From an uncultured Sulfitobacter sp. (GTDB lineage Bacteria; Pseudomonadota; Alphaproteobacteria; Rhodobacterales; Rhodobacteraceae): a DNA stretch of 64,000 nucleotides. The translations under genes were made by a program, and so were the position numbers. The stretch is from NCBI RefSeq assembly GCF_947499945.1, contig NZ_CANMQD010000001.1:1881001-1945000 (forward strand), read 5' to 3'. The notes under the pieces were generated by a model, which did no database searches, was not told where the DNA came from, and saw nothing but the letters and a program-made list of their open reading frames with translations. Below, one piece after another: positions 25,801-34,961 of the stretch. Every line of letters starts with the position of its first letter. Position 1 is the first letter of the stretch.

Positions 25801-26531
25801 CGCAGTGGCAGGGTAAACGGTATTGGCTGGTAGGGGCGAGCGATGGTCTGGGTGCAGCGCTTGCGCTGCGGCTTAGCCGTGCGGGAGCTGAAGTCATCCT
25901 GTCCGCGCGGTCCGAGGACAAGCTCAACGATCTGGCTGACAGCCTGCCTGGCAAGGCGGAGGTTGTGACGGTGGATGTCTCTGACAACGAGAGCGTCGTG
26001 ACAGCGGCAAAATCGGTAGGCGCTGTGGACGGGATCGTCTACCTTGCAGGAGTATACTGGCCGTTTGGTGCCAAGGAATGGGACGCGGAACAAGCCACAG
26101 CGATGGCTGATATCAACTTTACTGGCTTGATGCGTGTCATGGGGCAAGTCGTACCTGAAATGGTCGCGCGGGACGCGGGCCATATTGTCATAACATCCAG
26201 CCTGACAGGGTTTCGCGGCTTGCCCGGATCCATCGGTTATACCGCTTCCAAGGCGGCGACAATGTCTTTGGCCGAATGTATGTATGCTGATCTTCGCAAG
26301 ACGGGGGTGAAGGTTCAGGTGGTCAACCCCGGCTTTATCAAAACCCAACTGACTGACAAAAACGATTTCAAAATGCCGTTCCTAATGACGCCCGAGCAGG
26401 CGTCACAGGAAGTATTCGAGCACATGAATACCGACAAATTTAAGAAAAGCTTTCCATTCGCTTTTTCACTGCTGTTTCGAGGCAGTCAATTTTTGCCGGA
26501 TTGGCTCTATTTTCGCATTTTTGGTGCATAG
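25797..26531 (+). CDS. Short-chain dehydrogenase of the RpoE island
   Basis: 244 residues with the SDR nucleotide site Gly-Ala-Ser-Asp-Gly-Leu-Gly (about 11-17) and the catalytic Ser (Thr-Ser-Ser-Leu-Thr) and Tyr-x3-Lys (Tyr-Thr-Ala-Ser-Lys, about 148-152). NAD(P)-dependent oxidoreductase of unknown substrate. It closes the operon and is followed by a clear terminator. Its position matches RSP_1087-like SDR genes in R. sphaeroides as I remember that locus. Confidence 0.88.
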   Translation: MTQWQGKRYWLVGASDGLGAALALRLSRAGAEVILSARSEDKLNDLADSLPGKAEVVTVDVSDNESVVTAAKSVGAVDGIVYLAGVYWPFGAKEWDAEQATAMADINFTGLMRVMGQVVPEMVARDAGHIVITSSLTGFRGLPGSIGYTASKAATMSLAECMYADLRKTGVKVQVVNPGFIKTQLTDKNDFKMPFLMTPEQASQEVFEHMNTDKFKKSFPFAFSLLFRGSQFLPDWLYFRIFGA

Positions 26532-26556
26532 CGCCTCTCCGGCTTTGAAAGCGATG

Positions 26557-26582
26557 TGCCGCCCCAAAGGGGCGGCATTTTA
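26557..26582 (+). terminator. Terminator of the RpoE-island operon
   Basis: Perfect stem TGCCGCCCC / GGGGCGGCA with an AAA loop at 26557-26577, then TTTTACG. Just after the SDR stop. Confidence 0.9.
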
Positions 26583-26629
26583 CGTTTTCGGACTGCGTGA
26601 TTGTTACGTTTTGTAGTTTGCAATCAGGG

Positions 26630-27247
26630 TCAGAGCATACCTTTTGCGCGGACTGCCTTAACGCTGTCGCGGCGCTCCATCCGTGCCATAAAGGCTGTGA
26701 TTTTCGGGAAGTCGGATACAATGACCCCGTCCCCCGCAAGCCAGTTGCAAACGACAAAGAGATAAGCGTCAACAATGGCGAAATCCGCTCCGCAAACATA
26801 GTCACCGCGCAGGCACTCCGCTTCGACATAGCCAGCACAAGCCGTCATGGTTTCAGGCACTTTTGCGGCCATGTCAGCATGGCTCTCAGGCTTGTCGGAC
26901 CACCGACTGCCACGCATTTTGTGGGCATGGGCCACATGCATGGTGGAGGCGAGATAGTACATCACACTGCGCATATGCGCAGCATCTTCTGCCTTGCCTG
27001 GTACGAGCTTCGCGTTGGGAGCAAGTGTGGCAATATAATCAAGCAAGGCCCCCGTTTCGGTCAGAACACTTCCGTCCTCAAGAACCAGCGCAGGCACACG
27101 GCCCTTCGGGTTAATGGCAAGGTATTCGGGCTTTGTTTGTGTCGCTTGAGCGAAGTCAATGCGGGCGAGATCATGATCGAGCCCCGATTCAATGAGCGCG
27201 ATGGCAGGCGCGATCGAGATGGTGCCGTCAGCGTAAAACAGTTTCAT
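26630..27247 (-). CDS. Glutathione S-transferase family protein
   Basis: 205 residues. N-terminal thioredoxin-like domain (about 1-78) with Asn-Pro-Lys-Gly-Arg-Val-Pro-Ala-Leu and Leu-Thr-Glu-Thr-Gly-Ala (the gamma-Glu binding Glu-Thr/Ser pair), then an all-helical C-terminal domain. It likely conjugates or reduces small electrophiles with glutathione in the cytosol; the substrate is unknown. Lies 12 bp downstream of the histidine phosphatase gene on the same strand, so probably co-transcribed. The convergent plus-strand operon ends with the terminator at 26557. Confidence 0.9.
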   Translation of the reverse strand: MKLFYADGTISIAPAIALIESGLDHDLARIDFAQATQTKPEYLAINPKGRVPALVLEDGSVLTETGALLDYIATLAPNAKLVPGKAEDAAHMRSVMYYLASTMHVAHAHKMRGSRWSDKPESHADMAAKVPETMTACAGYVEAECLRGDYVCGADFAIVDAYLFVVCNWLAGDGVIVSDFPKITAFMARMERRDSVKAVRAKGML

Positions 27248-27259
27248 GGAAGACCCTTT

Positions 27260-27913
27260 TCAGATGTTGGTTTTGGACAGACGCCGCGCAACCGAATCGA
27301 GGTGTGGCGTGGCGTTGAACAGGACGGGTGACAAGTAGCCGCCAATTGGATGTAGCTGATGCAGTGATGTATGAAATATTGCGACGGCGGTGCGGGCTGT
27401 GGCCTCCACGCTCAGATCCATTTGCTGGCCGATAACATTAGCGATCAGGCCGCCCGAGGTCACGACCAATGCAGGGCCGTCACCCGCCGCAATCTCGGTC
27501 AATGCATCGCTGATGCGGCTTTGGAACTGGGCATAGGTTTCGGGCGCGCCTTCTAGCTTGTTATCCTTCCAGTGTTGAAACACCGTGGGAAGGTGGGCGA
27601 TGAACCCTGCCTGCTCGGTCGGGAAAGGGACGCCGTGCTGCTCCGCAAGCAAGCCGCCCAGCGTAAAGTATTCCAACTCGTTCAGGCGTGCATCGCGGAT
27701 CGGGGTCAGGTTGGTTGCCATGCCATCGGCCGTCTCGATGTGGCGCCGCAAAGTGCCAGTATAAAGCCGTGTATTGTGGGCCTCTGTCTCGCGCAGATGT
27801 TCGCCCAACCAGCGTGCTTGTTGATGTCCCAGATCGCTGAGGCGGTCATAGCTGATCTCGTCTTTAGCGGTTGAATTGGCTTGACCGTGGCGGATGAGTG
27901 TAATGGTGGACAT
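27260..27913 (-). CDS. Histidine phosphatase (phosphoglycerate mutase-like) family protein
   Basis: 217 residues with the family signature Leu-Ile-Arg-His-Gly-Gln-Ala at residues 6-12, where the histidine is the phospho-acceptor. A second catalytic stretch, Val-Thr-Ser-Gly-Gly-Leu, is at about 145-150. Members act as phosphatases on sugar phosphates or other small phosphates; the substrate cannot be read from sequence. Divergent from the formate dehydrogenase alpha gene with about 175 bp between, which must hold both promoters. Confidence 0.88.
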   Translation of the reverse strand: MSTITLIRHGQANSTAKDEISYDRLSDLGHQQARWLGEHLRETEAHNTRLYTGTLRRHIETADGMATNLTPIRDARLNELEYFTLGGLLAEQHGVPFPTEQAGFIAHLPTVFQHWKDNKLEGAPETYAQFQSRISDALTEIAAGDGPALVVTSGGLIANVIGQQMDLSVEATARTAVAIFHTSLHQLHPIGGYLSPVLFNATPHLDSVARRLSKTNI

Positions 27914-28088
27914 GGATGCTCCTGCTGCTTGTCCCTTTGATACGGGAGGTGGCAGGGCGTTGAAAGAGGCCTATCGGAAACATGCAGAGCGGAGCATGGC
28001 GGAAAAGCGTGGCGTGGTGTCGGGAACAGCCTTCCCGCATTGGACCTGCCCCGATACAAGTTTTCCAAGCGCTTTGGAGGATTTCGCC

Positions 28089-30857
28089 ATGACGGATAAG
28101 GTCACATTCACTCTCGACGGAAAAACGGTTGAGGCGGACGCGGGTCTGACGATCTGGGAAGTGGCCAATGGTCGTGGCCTGAAAATCCCTCATCTGTGTC
28201 ATAAACCCGCCCCCGGCTACCGCCCTGATGGCAACTGCCGTGCCTGTATGGTCGAGATCGAAGGCGAGCGTACCTTGGCTGCATCGTGCATTCGTGAACC
28301 TGCTGAGGGCATGGTCGTCGTCACCAATAACGCACGCGCCGAAAATGCCCGCAAGATGGTAGTCGAGTTGTTGATGGCCGATCTGCCCACGCATGAAGTG
28401 TCGCACGATAAATCCAGTCATATGTGGGATATGGCCGAGATGAACGGCGTGAGCGAGAGCCGCTTTCCCAAGCTGGAGCAAGGGCGGATTCCGCTGCTGG
28501 ATGATAGCCACGTCGCGATGAGCGTAAACCTCGATGCCTGCATTTCTTGCGGCCTCTGTGTGCGGGCCTGTCGTGAAGTGCAAGTGAACGACGTGATCGG
28601 AATGTCCGGCCGTGGCATGGATAGCTATCCCACTTTCGACATGGCCGATCCAATGGGCGACAGCTCTTGTGTAGCGTGTGGGGAGTGTGTGCAGGCCTGC
28701 CCGACAGGTGCGCTGATGCCTTCTACAGTGGTGAACGAAAATCAGGTCGGTGACAGCGCGGACTTTGACCGAGAGGTCGAAAGCATTTGCCCGTTTTGTG
28801 GCGTGGGCTGCCAAATCTCGCTCAAGATCAAAGACGACAAGATCAAATATGTGGACGGCATAAACGGTCCCGCTAACGAAGGACGTTTGTGCGTTAAAGG
28901 TCGCTTTGGCTTTGACTACATCCACCACGACCACCGCCTGACCAAGCCGCTAATCCGCCGCGATGATGCTCCCGCCAAGGGGCTGAACGTCGATCCGGGG
29001 AACTACCTCGAGTTCTTCCGCGAGGCGACGTGGGATGAGGCGCTTGATGCCGCTGCTAATGGTCTGCGCAAGATTGACGGCAAAGGTGTTGCGGGCTTTG
29101 GTTCTGCCAAATGCACCAATGAAGAGGCCTATCTTTTCCAGAAGATCATTCGCCAAGGATTCGGGCATAACAACGTCGATCACTGCACGCGGTTGTGCCA
29201 TGCGTCGTCCGTGTCGGCGCTGTTGGAGAACGTAGGCTCGGGTGCTGTTTCTGCCACCTTCAACGAAATCGAAAACGCTGATGTGGCAATCGTGATCGGT
29301 GCCAACCCGACCGAGAACCACCCTGTTGCCGCAACTTATTTTAAGCAGTTCACCAAGCGCGGTGGCAAGCTCATCGTGATGGACCCGCGCGGACAAGCGC
29401 TCAAGCGTCACTCTTCGCACATGCTGCAATTTCGGCCCGGCACGGATGTTTCCATGCTCAACGCGATCATGCATGTGATCGTTGAGGAGAAGCTCTACGA
29501 CGAGCAGTATATCCAAGCCTATACCGAGAATTGGGAGGCCGAAAAGGCGCACCTCAAGGACTTCACCCCCGAAAAAATGGCGGAGATCTGTGGCATTGAT
29601 GCGGAAATGCTGCGCGACGTCGCGCGGACCTTTGCAGGTGCAAACGCAGCGATGATTTTCTGGGGCATGGGGGTGAGCCAGCACATCCACGGCACAGACA
29701 ACGCCCGCTGCCTGATCAGTCTTGCGCTTATGACAGGTCAAGTGGGTCGTCCCGGTGCAGGTTTGCACCCGCTGCGCGGTCAGAACAACGTACAAGGGGC
29801 ATCTGATGCGGGCATGATCCCGATGTTCCTGCCGGACTACCAGTCTGTTACGGATGATGGTGTGCGCTCTGCCTTTACGGATGTTTGGGAGAGCGGAGAT
29901 TTTAGCGCCGAGAAGGGTTTGACGGTCACCGAGATTCTGGATGCTGTGCATGATGGCGATATTCGCGGGATGTATATCCTTGGCGAAAACCCCGCCATGT
30001 CCGACCCCGATGTAGAGCATGCCCGCGACGCACTGGCCAAGCTGGAGCATCTGGTGGTGCAGGATATTTTCATCACCGAGACAGCGAACTTTGCCGATGT
30101 GATCCTGCCTGCGAGTGCCTTTGCGGAGAAGTCGGGTACCGTGACTAACACCAACCGTCAGGTCCAGATGGGCCGTATCGCCGTGCCGCCCCCCGGGGAG
30201 GCGCGCGAGGATTGGTGGATCGAAGTGGAACTTGCCAAGCGTCTGGGTCTGGATTGGAACTACGCATCTCCTGCGGATGTCTTTGCTGAAATGAAGCTGA
30301 ATATGAAGTCGCTGGACAACATCACGTGGGACCGTTTGGAGCAGCAGAACGCAGTGACCTATCCCTCGCTTAGCCCAGAAGATCCTGGTCAGGCGATTGT
30401 GTTTACCGATGGCTTCCCCCGTGCCGGTGGTCGTGCGCGGTTTACCCCGGCGAGCATTATTGCACCCGATGATACGCCCGATGCGGAGTATCCGATGATC
30501 CTTACAACAGGACGTCAGCTGGAGCACTGGCATACAGGCTCCATGACCCGCCGCGCCAGTGTATTGGACGGGTTGGAGCCTGAGGCAAACTGCTCGCTGC
30601 ATCCCTCTACCCTCCGCAAATTGGGCATTGAGGCGGGTGATTTGGTGCGGCTCACGACCAAGCGGGGCAGCATAGAGATTATGGCGCGGATGGACCGTGC
30701 GGTATCGCCGGATATGGTGTTCCTGCCCTTTGCCTATGTCGAAGCAGCGGCGAATATCCTGACCAACCCCGCGGTTGACCCATATGGCAAGATTCCCGAA
30801 TTTAAGTTTTCGGCAGTGAAAGTCGAAGCTGTCGCCTCTGCTGTGGCGGCCGAATGA
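28089..30857 (+). CDS. fdhF: Formate dehydrogenase alpha subunit (FdsA-like), orphan
   Basis: 922 residues from the ATG at 28089, which has a GGAGG site eight bases upstream. An in-frame start at 27894 would add 65 unconserved residues. Domains in order: a 2Fe-2S ferredoxin-like domain, two 4Fe-4S clusters (Cys-Ile-Ser-Cys-Gly-Leu-Cys and Cys-Val-Ala-Cys-Gly-Glu-Cys), a further Cys-Pro-Phe-Cys-Gly-Val-Gly-Cys cluster site, then the molybdopterin-guanine dinucleotide domain with the metal-ligand cysteine at about Cys-370 in Thr-Arg-Leu-Cys-His. Oxidises formate to CO2, passing electrons to NAD in FdsABG complexes. No fdsB, fdsG, fdsC or fdsD lies beside it. Confidence 0.92.
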   Translation: MTDKVTFTLDGKTVEADAGLTIWEVANGRGLKIPHLCHKPAPGYRPDGNCRACMVEIEGERTLAASCIREPAEGMVVVTNNARAENARKMVVELLMADLPTHEVSHDKSSHMWDMAEMNGVSESRFPKLEQGRIPLLDDSHVAMSVNLDACISCGLCVRACREVQVNDVIGMSGRGMDSYPTFDMADPMGDSSCVACGECVQACPTGALMPSTVVNENQVGDSADFDREVESICPFCGVGCQISLKIKDDKIKYVDGINGPANEGRLCVKGRFGFDYIHHDHRLTKPLIRRDDAPAKGLNVDPGNYLEFFREATWDEALDAAANGLRKIDGKGVAGFGSAKCTNEEAYLFQKIIRQGFGHNNVDHCTRLCHASSVSALLENVGSGAVSATFNEIENADVAIVIGANPTENHPVAATYFKQFTKRGGKLIVMDPRGQALKRHSSHMLQFRPGTDVSMLNAIMHVIVEEKLYDEQYIQAYTENWEAEKAHLKDFTPEKMAEICGIDAEMLRDVARTFAGANAAMIFWGMGVSQHIHGTDNARCLISLALMTGQVGRPGAGLHPLRGQNNVQGASDAGMIPMFLPDYQSVTDDGVRSAFTDVWESGDFSAEKGLTVTEILDAVHDGDIRGMYILGENPAMSDPDVEHARDALAKLEHLVVQDIFITETANFADVILPASAFAEKSGTVTNTNRQVQMGRIAVPPPGEAREDWWIEVELAKRLGLDWNYASPADVFAEMKLNMKSLDNITWDRLEQQNAVTYPSLSPEDPGQAIVFTDGFPRAGGRARFTPASIIAPDDTPDAEYPMILTTGRQLEHWHTGSMTRRASVLDGLEPEANCSLHPSTLRKLGIEAGDLVRLTTKRGSIEIMARMDRAVSPDMVFLPFAYVEAAANILTNPAVDPYGKIPEFKFSAVKVEAVASAVAAE

Positions 30858-30861
30858 TCTG

Positions 30862-30889
30862 GGGAGTGTGAGGGGCCACGCTCCCACTC
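30862..30889 (+). terminator. Hairpin after the formate dehydrogenase gene
   Basis: GGGAGTGTG and CACGCTCCC pair (one G-T) around a short GGGGC-type loop. No T-run; a copy of the dispersed GTTTAA motif follows. Terminator function is inferred. Confidence 0.45.
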
Positions 30890-30892
30890 CCT

Positions 30893-30914
30893 GAAGTTTA
30901 AAGGGCCAATTGAA
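30893..30914 (+). repeat. Dispersed intergenic motif, copy C (divergent)
   Basis: Reads GAAGTTTAAAGGGCCAATTG followed by AAG. It keeps GTTTAA and GCCAA-TGAAG of copies A and B with a few changes. It directly follows a hairpin and overlaps the ribosome-binding area of the M20 gene. Confidence 0.4.
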
Positions 30915-30915
30915 G

Positions 30916-32124
30916 ATGAAGGGTGCTGTTGTGCAGGTTGATCAAAATCGGTTTCTGGCAGACCTTCATATGTTGCGGTCTTTTGGGGCGTCGGGTGTGG
31001 GCAAAGGTGTCGTGCGCCCTGCGTATTCTAATGCCGATAGCGCTGCGCGCGTTTGGCTGGCGGAGCGTTTTTTTGAGGCTGGACTAAGTGTTGAAACGGA
31101 TGCCATGGGCAATCTGTTTGGATTGGCGGATGGGCCTTCGCTGTTGCTTGGGTCGCATAGTGACAGCCAGCCCGAGGGGGGATGGCTGGATGGTGCGCTG
31201 GGCGTAATTGCGGCGCTGGAGGTGGCCCGTGCGAGCCGTGAGGCTGGTGGTCCTGCGATATCAGTTGTGTCGTTTCAGGATGAGGAGGGGCGCTTTGGCG
31301 TGACGACTGGGAGCGCGATTTGGTCGGGGCACATGGGCCTTGCCGAGGCTGATTTGTTGTTTGATCACCATGGAGTATCTCTTGCCGAGGCGCGGCGGAA
31401 TGTGCCTGTAACGGGCGACGTTGATCCTGCTCAGTTCACGGGGTTTATCGAGATGCATATCGAGCAGGGTCCTGTTCTGGATACGGCGGGCGAGCAGATC
31501 GGGGTCGTGTCGGACATCGTCGGAATCCGCGACATGAAGATCACCTTTGAAGGTCAGCAGAACCATGCGGGGACCACGCCGATGCATTTGCGGCGGGATG
31601 CGTTTCAGGCGGTTTCAAGCTTTAATTTCGAACTAAATGAACGGCTTAGAAATGTGGTGACGCCTGCAACTGTCTGGACCATCGGGCATATGAGGCTGCA
31701 TCCCAATGCATCGTCTATTGTGCCGGGAAAGGCCGTGTTTTCAATGCAGTGGCGGGACGGGGATGCGGGACGTCTGGGGCGCATGGAGGGGATCATTCGG
31801 GTGCTGGCGCAGGAGATTGCGGACGCGCGGGGGATGGTGGTTTCCTTCGGTCCGCTGCTGGGGTTGGAGCCTGTAGGGATGGATGCGAAGCTGCGTAAAG
31901 CGTTGGAAAATAGTGCGACATCAATCGCTCCAGGACGGTGGCGAGTGATGCCGTCAGGGGCTTTGCATGATGCAACAAATGTGTCGCGACTGATGCCTGT
32001 TGCGATGCTTTTTGTGCCGTCGATCGGGGGGATCAGTCACGCTTTCGAAGAGGACACAGACGAGGTTGATCTGATCGCGGGACTGCGGGTTTTGGCAGGG
32101 GCGGTTGAGGCGTTGGAGAGTTGA
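30916..32124 (+). CDS. M20 hydantoinase/carbamoylase family amidase (AllC-like)
   Basis: 402 residues from the ATG at 30916; a TTG at 30910 is an alternative. M20-type dinuclear metal signatures are present: Gly-Ser-His-Ser-Asp-Ser (about 80-85), [25 protein letters not shown] and a final Gly-Gly-Ile-Ser-His. The family includes N-carbamoyl amino-acid amidohydrolase and allantoate amidohydrolase; sequence alone does not separate them. The ureide operon at 14-17 kb makes allantoate hydrolysis attractive. Convergent with the response-regulator gene. Confidence 0.87.
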   Translation: MKGAVVQVDQNRFLADLHMLRSFGASGVGKGVVRPAYSNADSAARVWLAERFFEAGLSVETDAMGNLFGLADGPSLLLGSHSDSQPEGGWLDGALGVIAALEVARASREAGGPAISVVSFQDEEGRFGVTTGSAIWSGHMGLAEADLLFDHHGVSLAEARRNVPVTGDVDPAQFTGFIEMHIEQGPVLDTAGEQIGVVSDIVGIRDMKITFEGQQNHAGTTPMHLRRDAFQAVSSFNFELNERLRNVVTPATVWTIGHMRLHPNASSIVPGKAVFSMQWRDGDAGRLGRMEGIIRVLAQEIADARGMVVSFGPLLGLEPVGMDAKLRKALENSATSIAPGRWRVMPSGALHDATNVSRLMPVAMLFVPSIGGISHAFEEDTDEVDLIAGLRVLAGAVEALES

Positions 32125-32175
32125 AAACAGCGGAACGCCATGCGTACACTCCCTGTCATCAAGCGGTGTACAACC

Positions 32176-32877
32176 CTAAATCCACGCCACATCGCCAAGG
32201 AAAATGTAGCCTGCGCCATAGATGGTTTTGATCAGCTGCGGGTTTTTGGGATCTTCGCGCAATTTTGTGCGTAGGCGTGAGATGCGGACGTCCATAGCGC
32301 GGTCAAAACTCTCGGAAGCCGCGCCGCCCAGGTGCTCTTGCATCTGGGCGCGGCTTATGAGGCGTTTGGGGGCATCGAGGAAAAGGCGGAGCACTTCCCC
32401 TTCGGCATGGCTGAAGGGCGTCTCGGCGCCAGTATCATCTTCGAGCATGTAGCGGTCGAAATGAGCAGTCCAGTTTTTGAACTGTGCGGTATTGGAGGCG
32501 CGGGGCGTTGTTTTGGCACCACGTAGGCGGGCGCGGATGCGGGCGACCACTTCGGCAGGGTCAAAAGGCTTGCTGATGTAATCGTCAGCGCCGAGTTCCA
32601 ACCCTGTGACGCGGTCTTGTACTTGGGCGCGGCCCGAGATGATGATGACCACAGCCCCTTGTTCAAGGGCAAGGCGGTGAACAAGCGTAAGGCCGTCGGT
32701 GTCGGGCAGGGACAGATCGACAAGGCAAACATCAGGGGTGCGCTTTTTCAAAGCGGCCTCAAATGCGGAGGCGCGGCCAAAGCTGATCGTCTCGAACCCC
32801 GCCTCTTGCAGCACATCTGACAGTAGGGTGCGGATTTCGGGTTCGTCGTCGAGGATGCTGACTAGTGGTTTTGTCAT
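32176..32877 (-). CDS. OmpR-type response regulator
   Basis: 233 residues. Receiver domain (about 1-120) with acidic pair Asp10/Asp11, phospho-acceptor Asp54 and Lys103; C-terminal winged-helix DNA-binding domain (about 135-230) with Arg-Ile-Ser-Arg-Leu-Arg and Ile-Tyr-Gly-Ala-Gly-Tyr. The start overlaps the histidine kinase stop by four bases, so the two are co-translated. The target is probably the divergent ligase/ABC operon, about 2 kb away across the kinase gene; this is inferred from position only. Confidence 0.92.
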   Translation of the reverse strand: MTKPLVSILDDEPEIRTLLSDVLQEAGFETISFGRASAFEAALKKRTPDVCLVDLSLPDTDGLTLVHRLALEQGAVVIIISGRAQVQDRVTGLELGADDYISKPFDPAEVVARIRARLRGAKTTPRASNTAQFKNWTAHFDRYMLEDDTGAETPFSHAEGEVLRLFLDAPKRLISRAQMQEHLGGAASESFDRAMDVRISRLRTKLREDPKNPQLIKTIYGAGYIFLGDVAWI

Positions 32878-34859
32878 GGGGCGACCTTTGGTGTGGTGAT
32901 GAGGGCCGCGAGATTGTCGGCGGAGAAGGGTTTACGCAGGACGGGGGCGTGTTTTTGTGCCTCCAGAAAGAGCGGCGCATCGGAGGGGAGTGAGGTCATC
33001 AGGATCAGCGGCGGGCTACCCTCGCCTAGACGGCGGGCGAGGTCGGTGCCTGTGGCCTCCCCCTCTAACTGAATATCGCTGAGGATGAGGATGATGTCGG
33101 GCAGATCGGCAAGCAGGGCGGTCGCTTCGTCCACACTTGCGGCCTCGATCACGGAATGGCCAAGGACCATCAGCATATCGCGCATGAGGGCGCGCAGGTC
33201 ATCGCGATCCTCCACCAGCAGCGCGAGGCCTGTAGTTGACGACACGGCGGCGCGGTAGGGCAGGCGAATTGTAACTTTTGCGCCTGTACCAGTGTTGGAC
33301 AGGCGCAAATCACCGCCTGCAAGTGTTGTCATGTCATAAACCATCGGCAGGCCCAGGCCCGACCCCTCGGACCCCTTGGTGGTGAAGAAGGGGTCGAGCG
33401 CATGAGTTAGCGCATTGGGGGAGAAGCCCGAGCCGGTATCACTCACTTGGAATTCGATCCATGTGTCGTGGATCTGGCGCACGGTCAGGGTGATTTCGCC
33501 GCTGGTGCCCATCGCGTCACGGGCATTCAGGATGAGGTTGAGCAAACCGTCCTGAAGCATACCTTGGTCCAATAAAACAGTCTCTAAAGGCGGGATATTC
33601 AGATGAAGGCGCATGCCGTCAGGCAGGGTCGGTTCTGCAAGTGTGGCGAGGTTTTGCATTAGGGCCGTGACATCGGTGGCGGTGGGGCGCAGGCTGCGCG
33701 GGTCGGAGATTTTGGCGATGGAGCTGAGAAGGGCACCGCCACGACGGGCGGCGTTGAGTGTGCCCTCAATGAGTGGTGCGGCATCTGCGGGAAGTGCGGG
33801 CAGGCGGCCAAGGCGCGATTGCAGGCCGAGGATGATGGTGAGCAAGTTCGAGAAGTCATGAGCGAGGCCTGAAGTGATCTGCGCGGCCAATGTTCGTCTG
33901 CGGGTTTGTTGCAGGGCGGCGCGGGTCTGAGTTTCCTCCGTTACATCCATCGACAGAATATAAACCCCACCCGCGCGGTCAGGGGTAAAGGCGGTGCGGA
34001 TGCGGCGCAGGCTGGTAGCGTCGGTAAACTCCTGAACGGCGGAGGTACCGCCATAGGCTGTGTTCAGGGAGTGCAGGACTTGGTCGTGATTATCAGGCCC
34101 AAGTACTTCGCGAATGTGCTGACCCAGAATGTCGGAAGGACGGTGTGGGATGACAGCACTCAGGCGTTGGTTTGAATAGGTATAGTGGCCCGTTGCATCC
34201 ACGTGGGCGATATGGGCAGGCATCATTTCGGTAGTGAGGCGTGCGCGGGCCTCTGATGCGGTGAGCTGGCGTTTGGTCTCTTCCAGCGCTGTAATCATGG
34301 CAGCGCGTTCGCGATTGGTCTGGGAGAGCGCCTCGGTATGGGCGAGGACCTGATCGCTTAGTGCATCGGAGCGGGCGCGGAGCAGCGCCTCTTGGGCTTT
34401 TGTCGCGGAAATATCAGTATAGACGGTGACCCAGCCGCCCCCTTCGAGCGGTGAGCCTTCGACGCTAATGGTGCGGCCATTGGCGCGGGTGCGCTCCATG
34501 TAGTGGGGCTGGAACGCTTTTGCCTGCCTGATGCGCTCGGTTGCAAAAGCGGCGACATCGGTGACTTCGCCGTATTCGCCGCTTTGGGCGAGGTGGGTTA
34601 TTGTGTCCCGAAAGCTGGCCCCTGGTGTGACCAATGTGTTGGGAAGGTTGAACATGGTTTGAAACGGGGCATTGCAAACCACCAACCGCAAGTCGCGGTC
34701 ATAGATCGAAAGGGCCTGTGCGATGAGGTTCAGACCGGCCATTGTCATGGTTTGGGTTTGTTCGGTATTTGGGGCCATGAGGTAGTTTGCATCCGCGCGG
34801 CTGGGTGTCAAAGGGTCAGGCGTGCTTGTTACAATTCGTAAGGATTGAGAAAACATCAC
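32874..34859 (-). CDS. PAS-containing hybrid histidine kinase
   Basis: 661 residues from the ATG at 34859 (34778 also possible). No obvious membrane helices, so a cytoplasmic sensor. Two PAS-like regions (about 40-150 and 210-320) are joined by a coiled coil. A dimerisation box with the phospho-acceptor His-Asp-Phe-Ser-Asn lies near residue 334, then a HATPase domain with Asp-Thr-Gly-Ser-Gly-Phe, and a C-terminal receiver (about 545-655) with Leu-Ser-Asp-Ile-Gln. A hybrid kinase therefore feeds an OmpR-type regulator encoded in the same operon. Only about 100 bp separate it from the divergent acyl-CoA ligase gene. Confidence 0.9.
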   Translation of the reverse strand: MMFSQSLRIVTSTPDPLTPSRADANYLMAPNTEQTQTMTMAGLNLIAQALSIYDRDLRLVVCNAPFQTMFNLPNTLVTPGASFRDTITHLAQSGEYGEVTDVAAFATERIRQAKAFQPHYMERTRANGRTISVEGSPLEGGGWVTVYTDISATKAQEALLRARSDALSDQVLAHTEALSQTNRERAAMITALEETKRQLTASEARARLTTEMMPAHIAHVDATGHYTYSNQRLSAVIPHRPSDILGQHIREVLGPDNHDQVLHSLNTAYGGTSAVQEFTDATSLRRIRTAFTPDRAGGVYILSMDVTEETQTRAALQQTRRRTLAAQITSGLAHDFSNLLTIILGLQSRLGRLPALPADAAPLIEGTLNAARRGGALLSSIAKISDPRSLRPTATDVTALMQNLATLAEPTLPDGMRLHLNIPPLETVLLDQGMLQDGLLNLILNARDAMGTSGEITLTVRQIHDTWIEFQVSDTGSGFSPNALTHALDPFFTTKGSEGSGLGLPMVYDMTTLAGGDLRLSNTGTGAKVTIRLPYRAAVSSTTGLALLVEDRDDLRALMRDMLMVLGHSVIEAASVDEATALLADLPDIILILSDIQLEGEATGTDLARRLGEGSPPLILMTSLPSDAPLFLEAQKHAPVLRKPFSADNLAALITTPKVAP

Positions 34860-34961
34860 GAATAAGTTGACGCTGACAGTGATGCTGCCATTCTATGACG
34901 ATACTGAATCGCGCAAACGCGGTCTGCCTGTCGACAAAGACAGGAACTGGGAGGAAACACT

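Noticed and set aside
27894..28088. In-frame 65-codon N-terminal extension of the formate dehydrogenase gene
   Set aside because: A GGAGG site sits just before the ATG at 28089, and the extension residues are not of the conserved FdsA start.
28950..30887. A 645-codon minus-strand reading frame opposite the formate dehydrogenase gene
   Set aside because: It lies fully antisense to a gene with every cluster and cofactor motif, and its translation shows no recognisable domain; long open antisense frames are common in GC-rich coding DNA.
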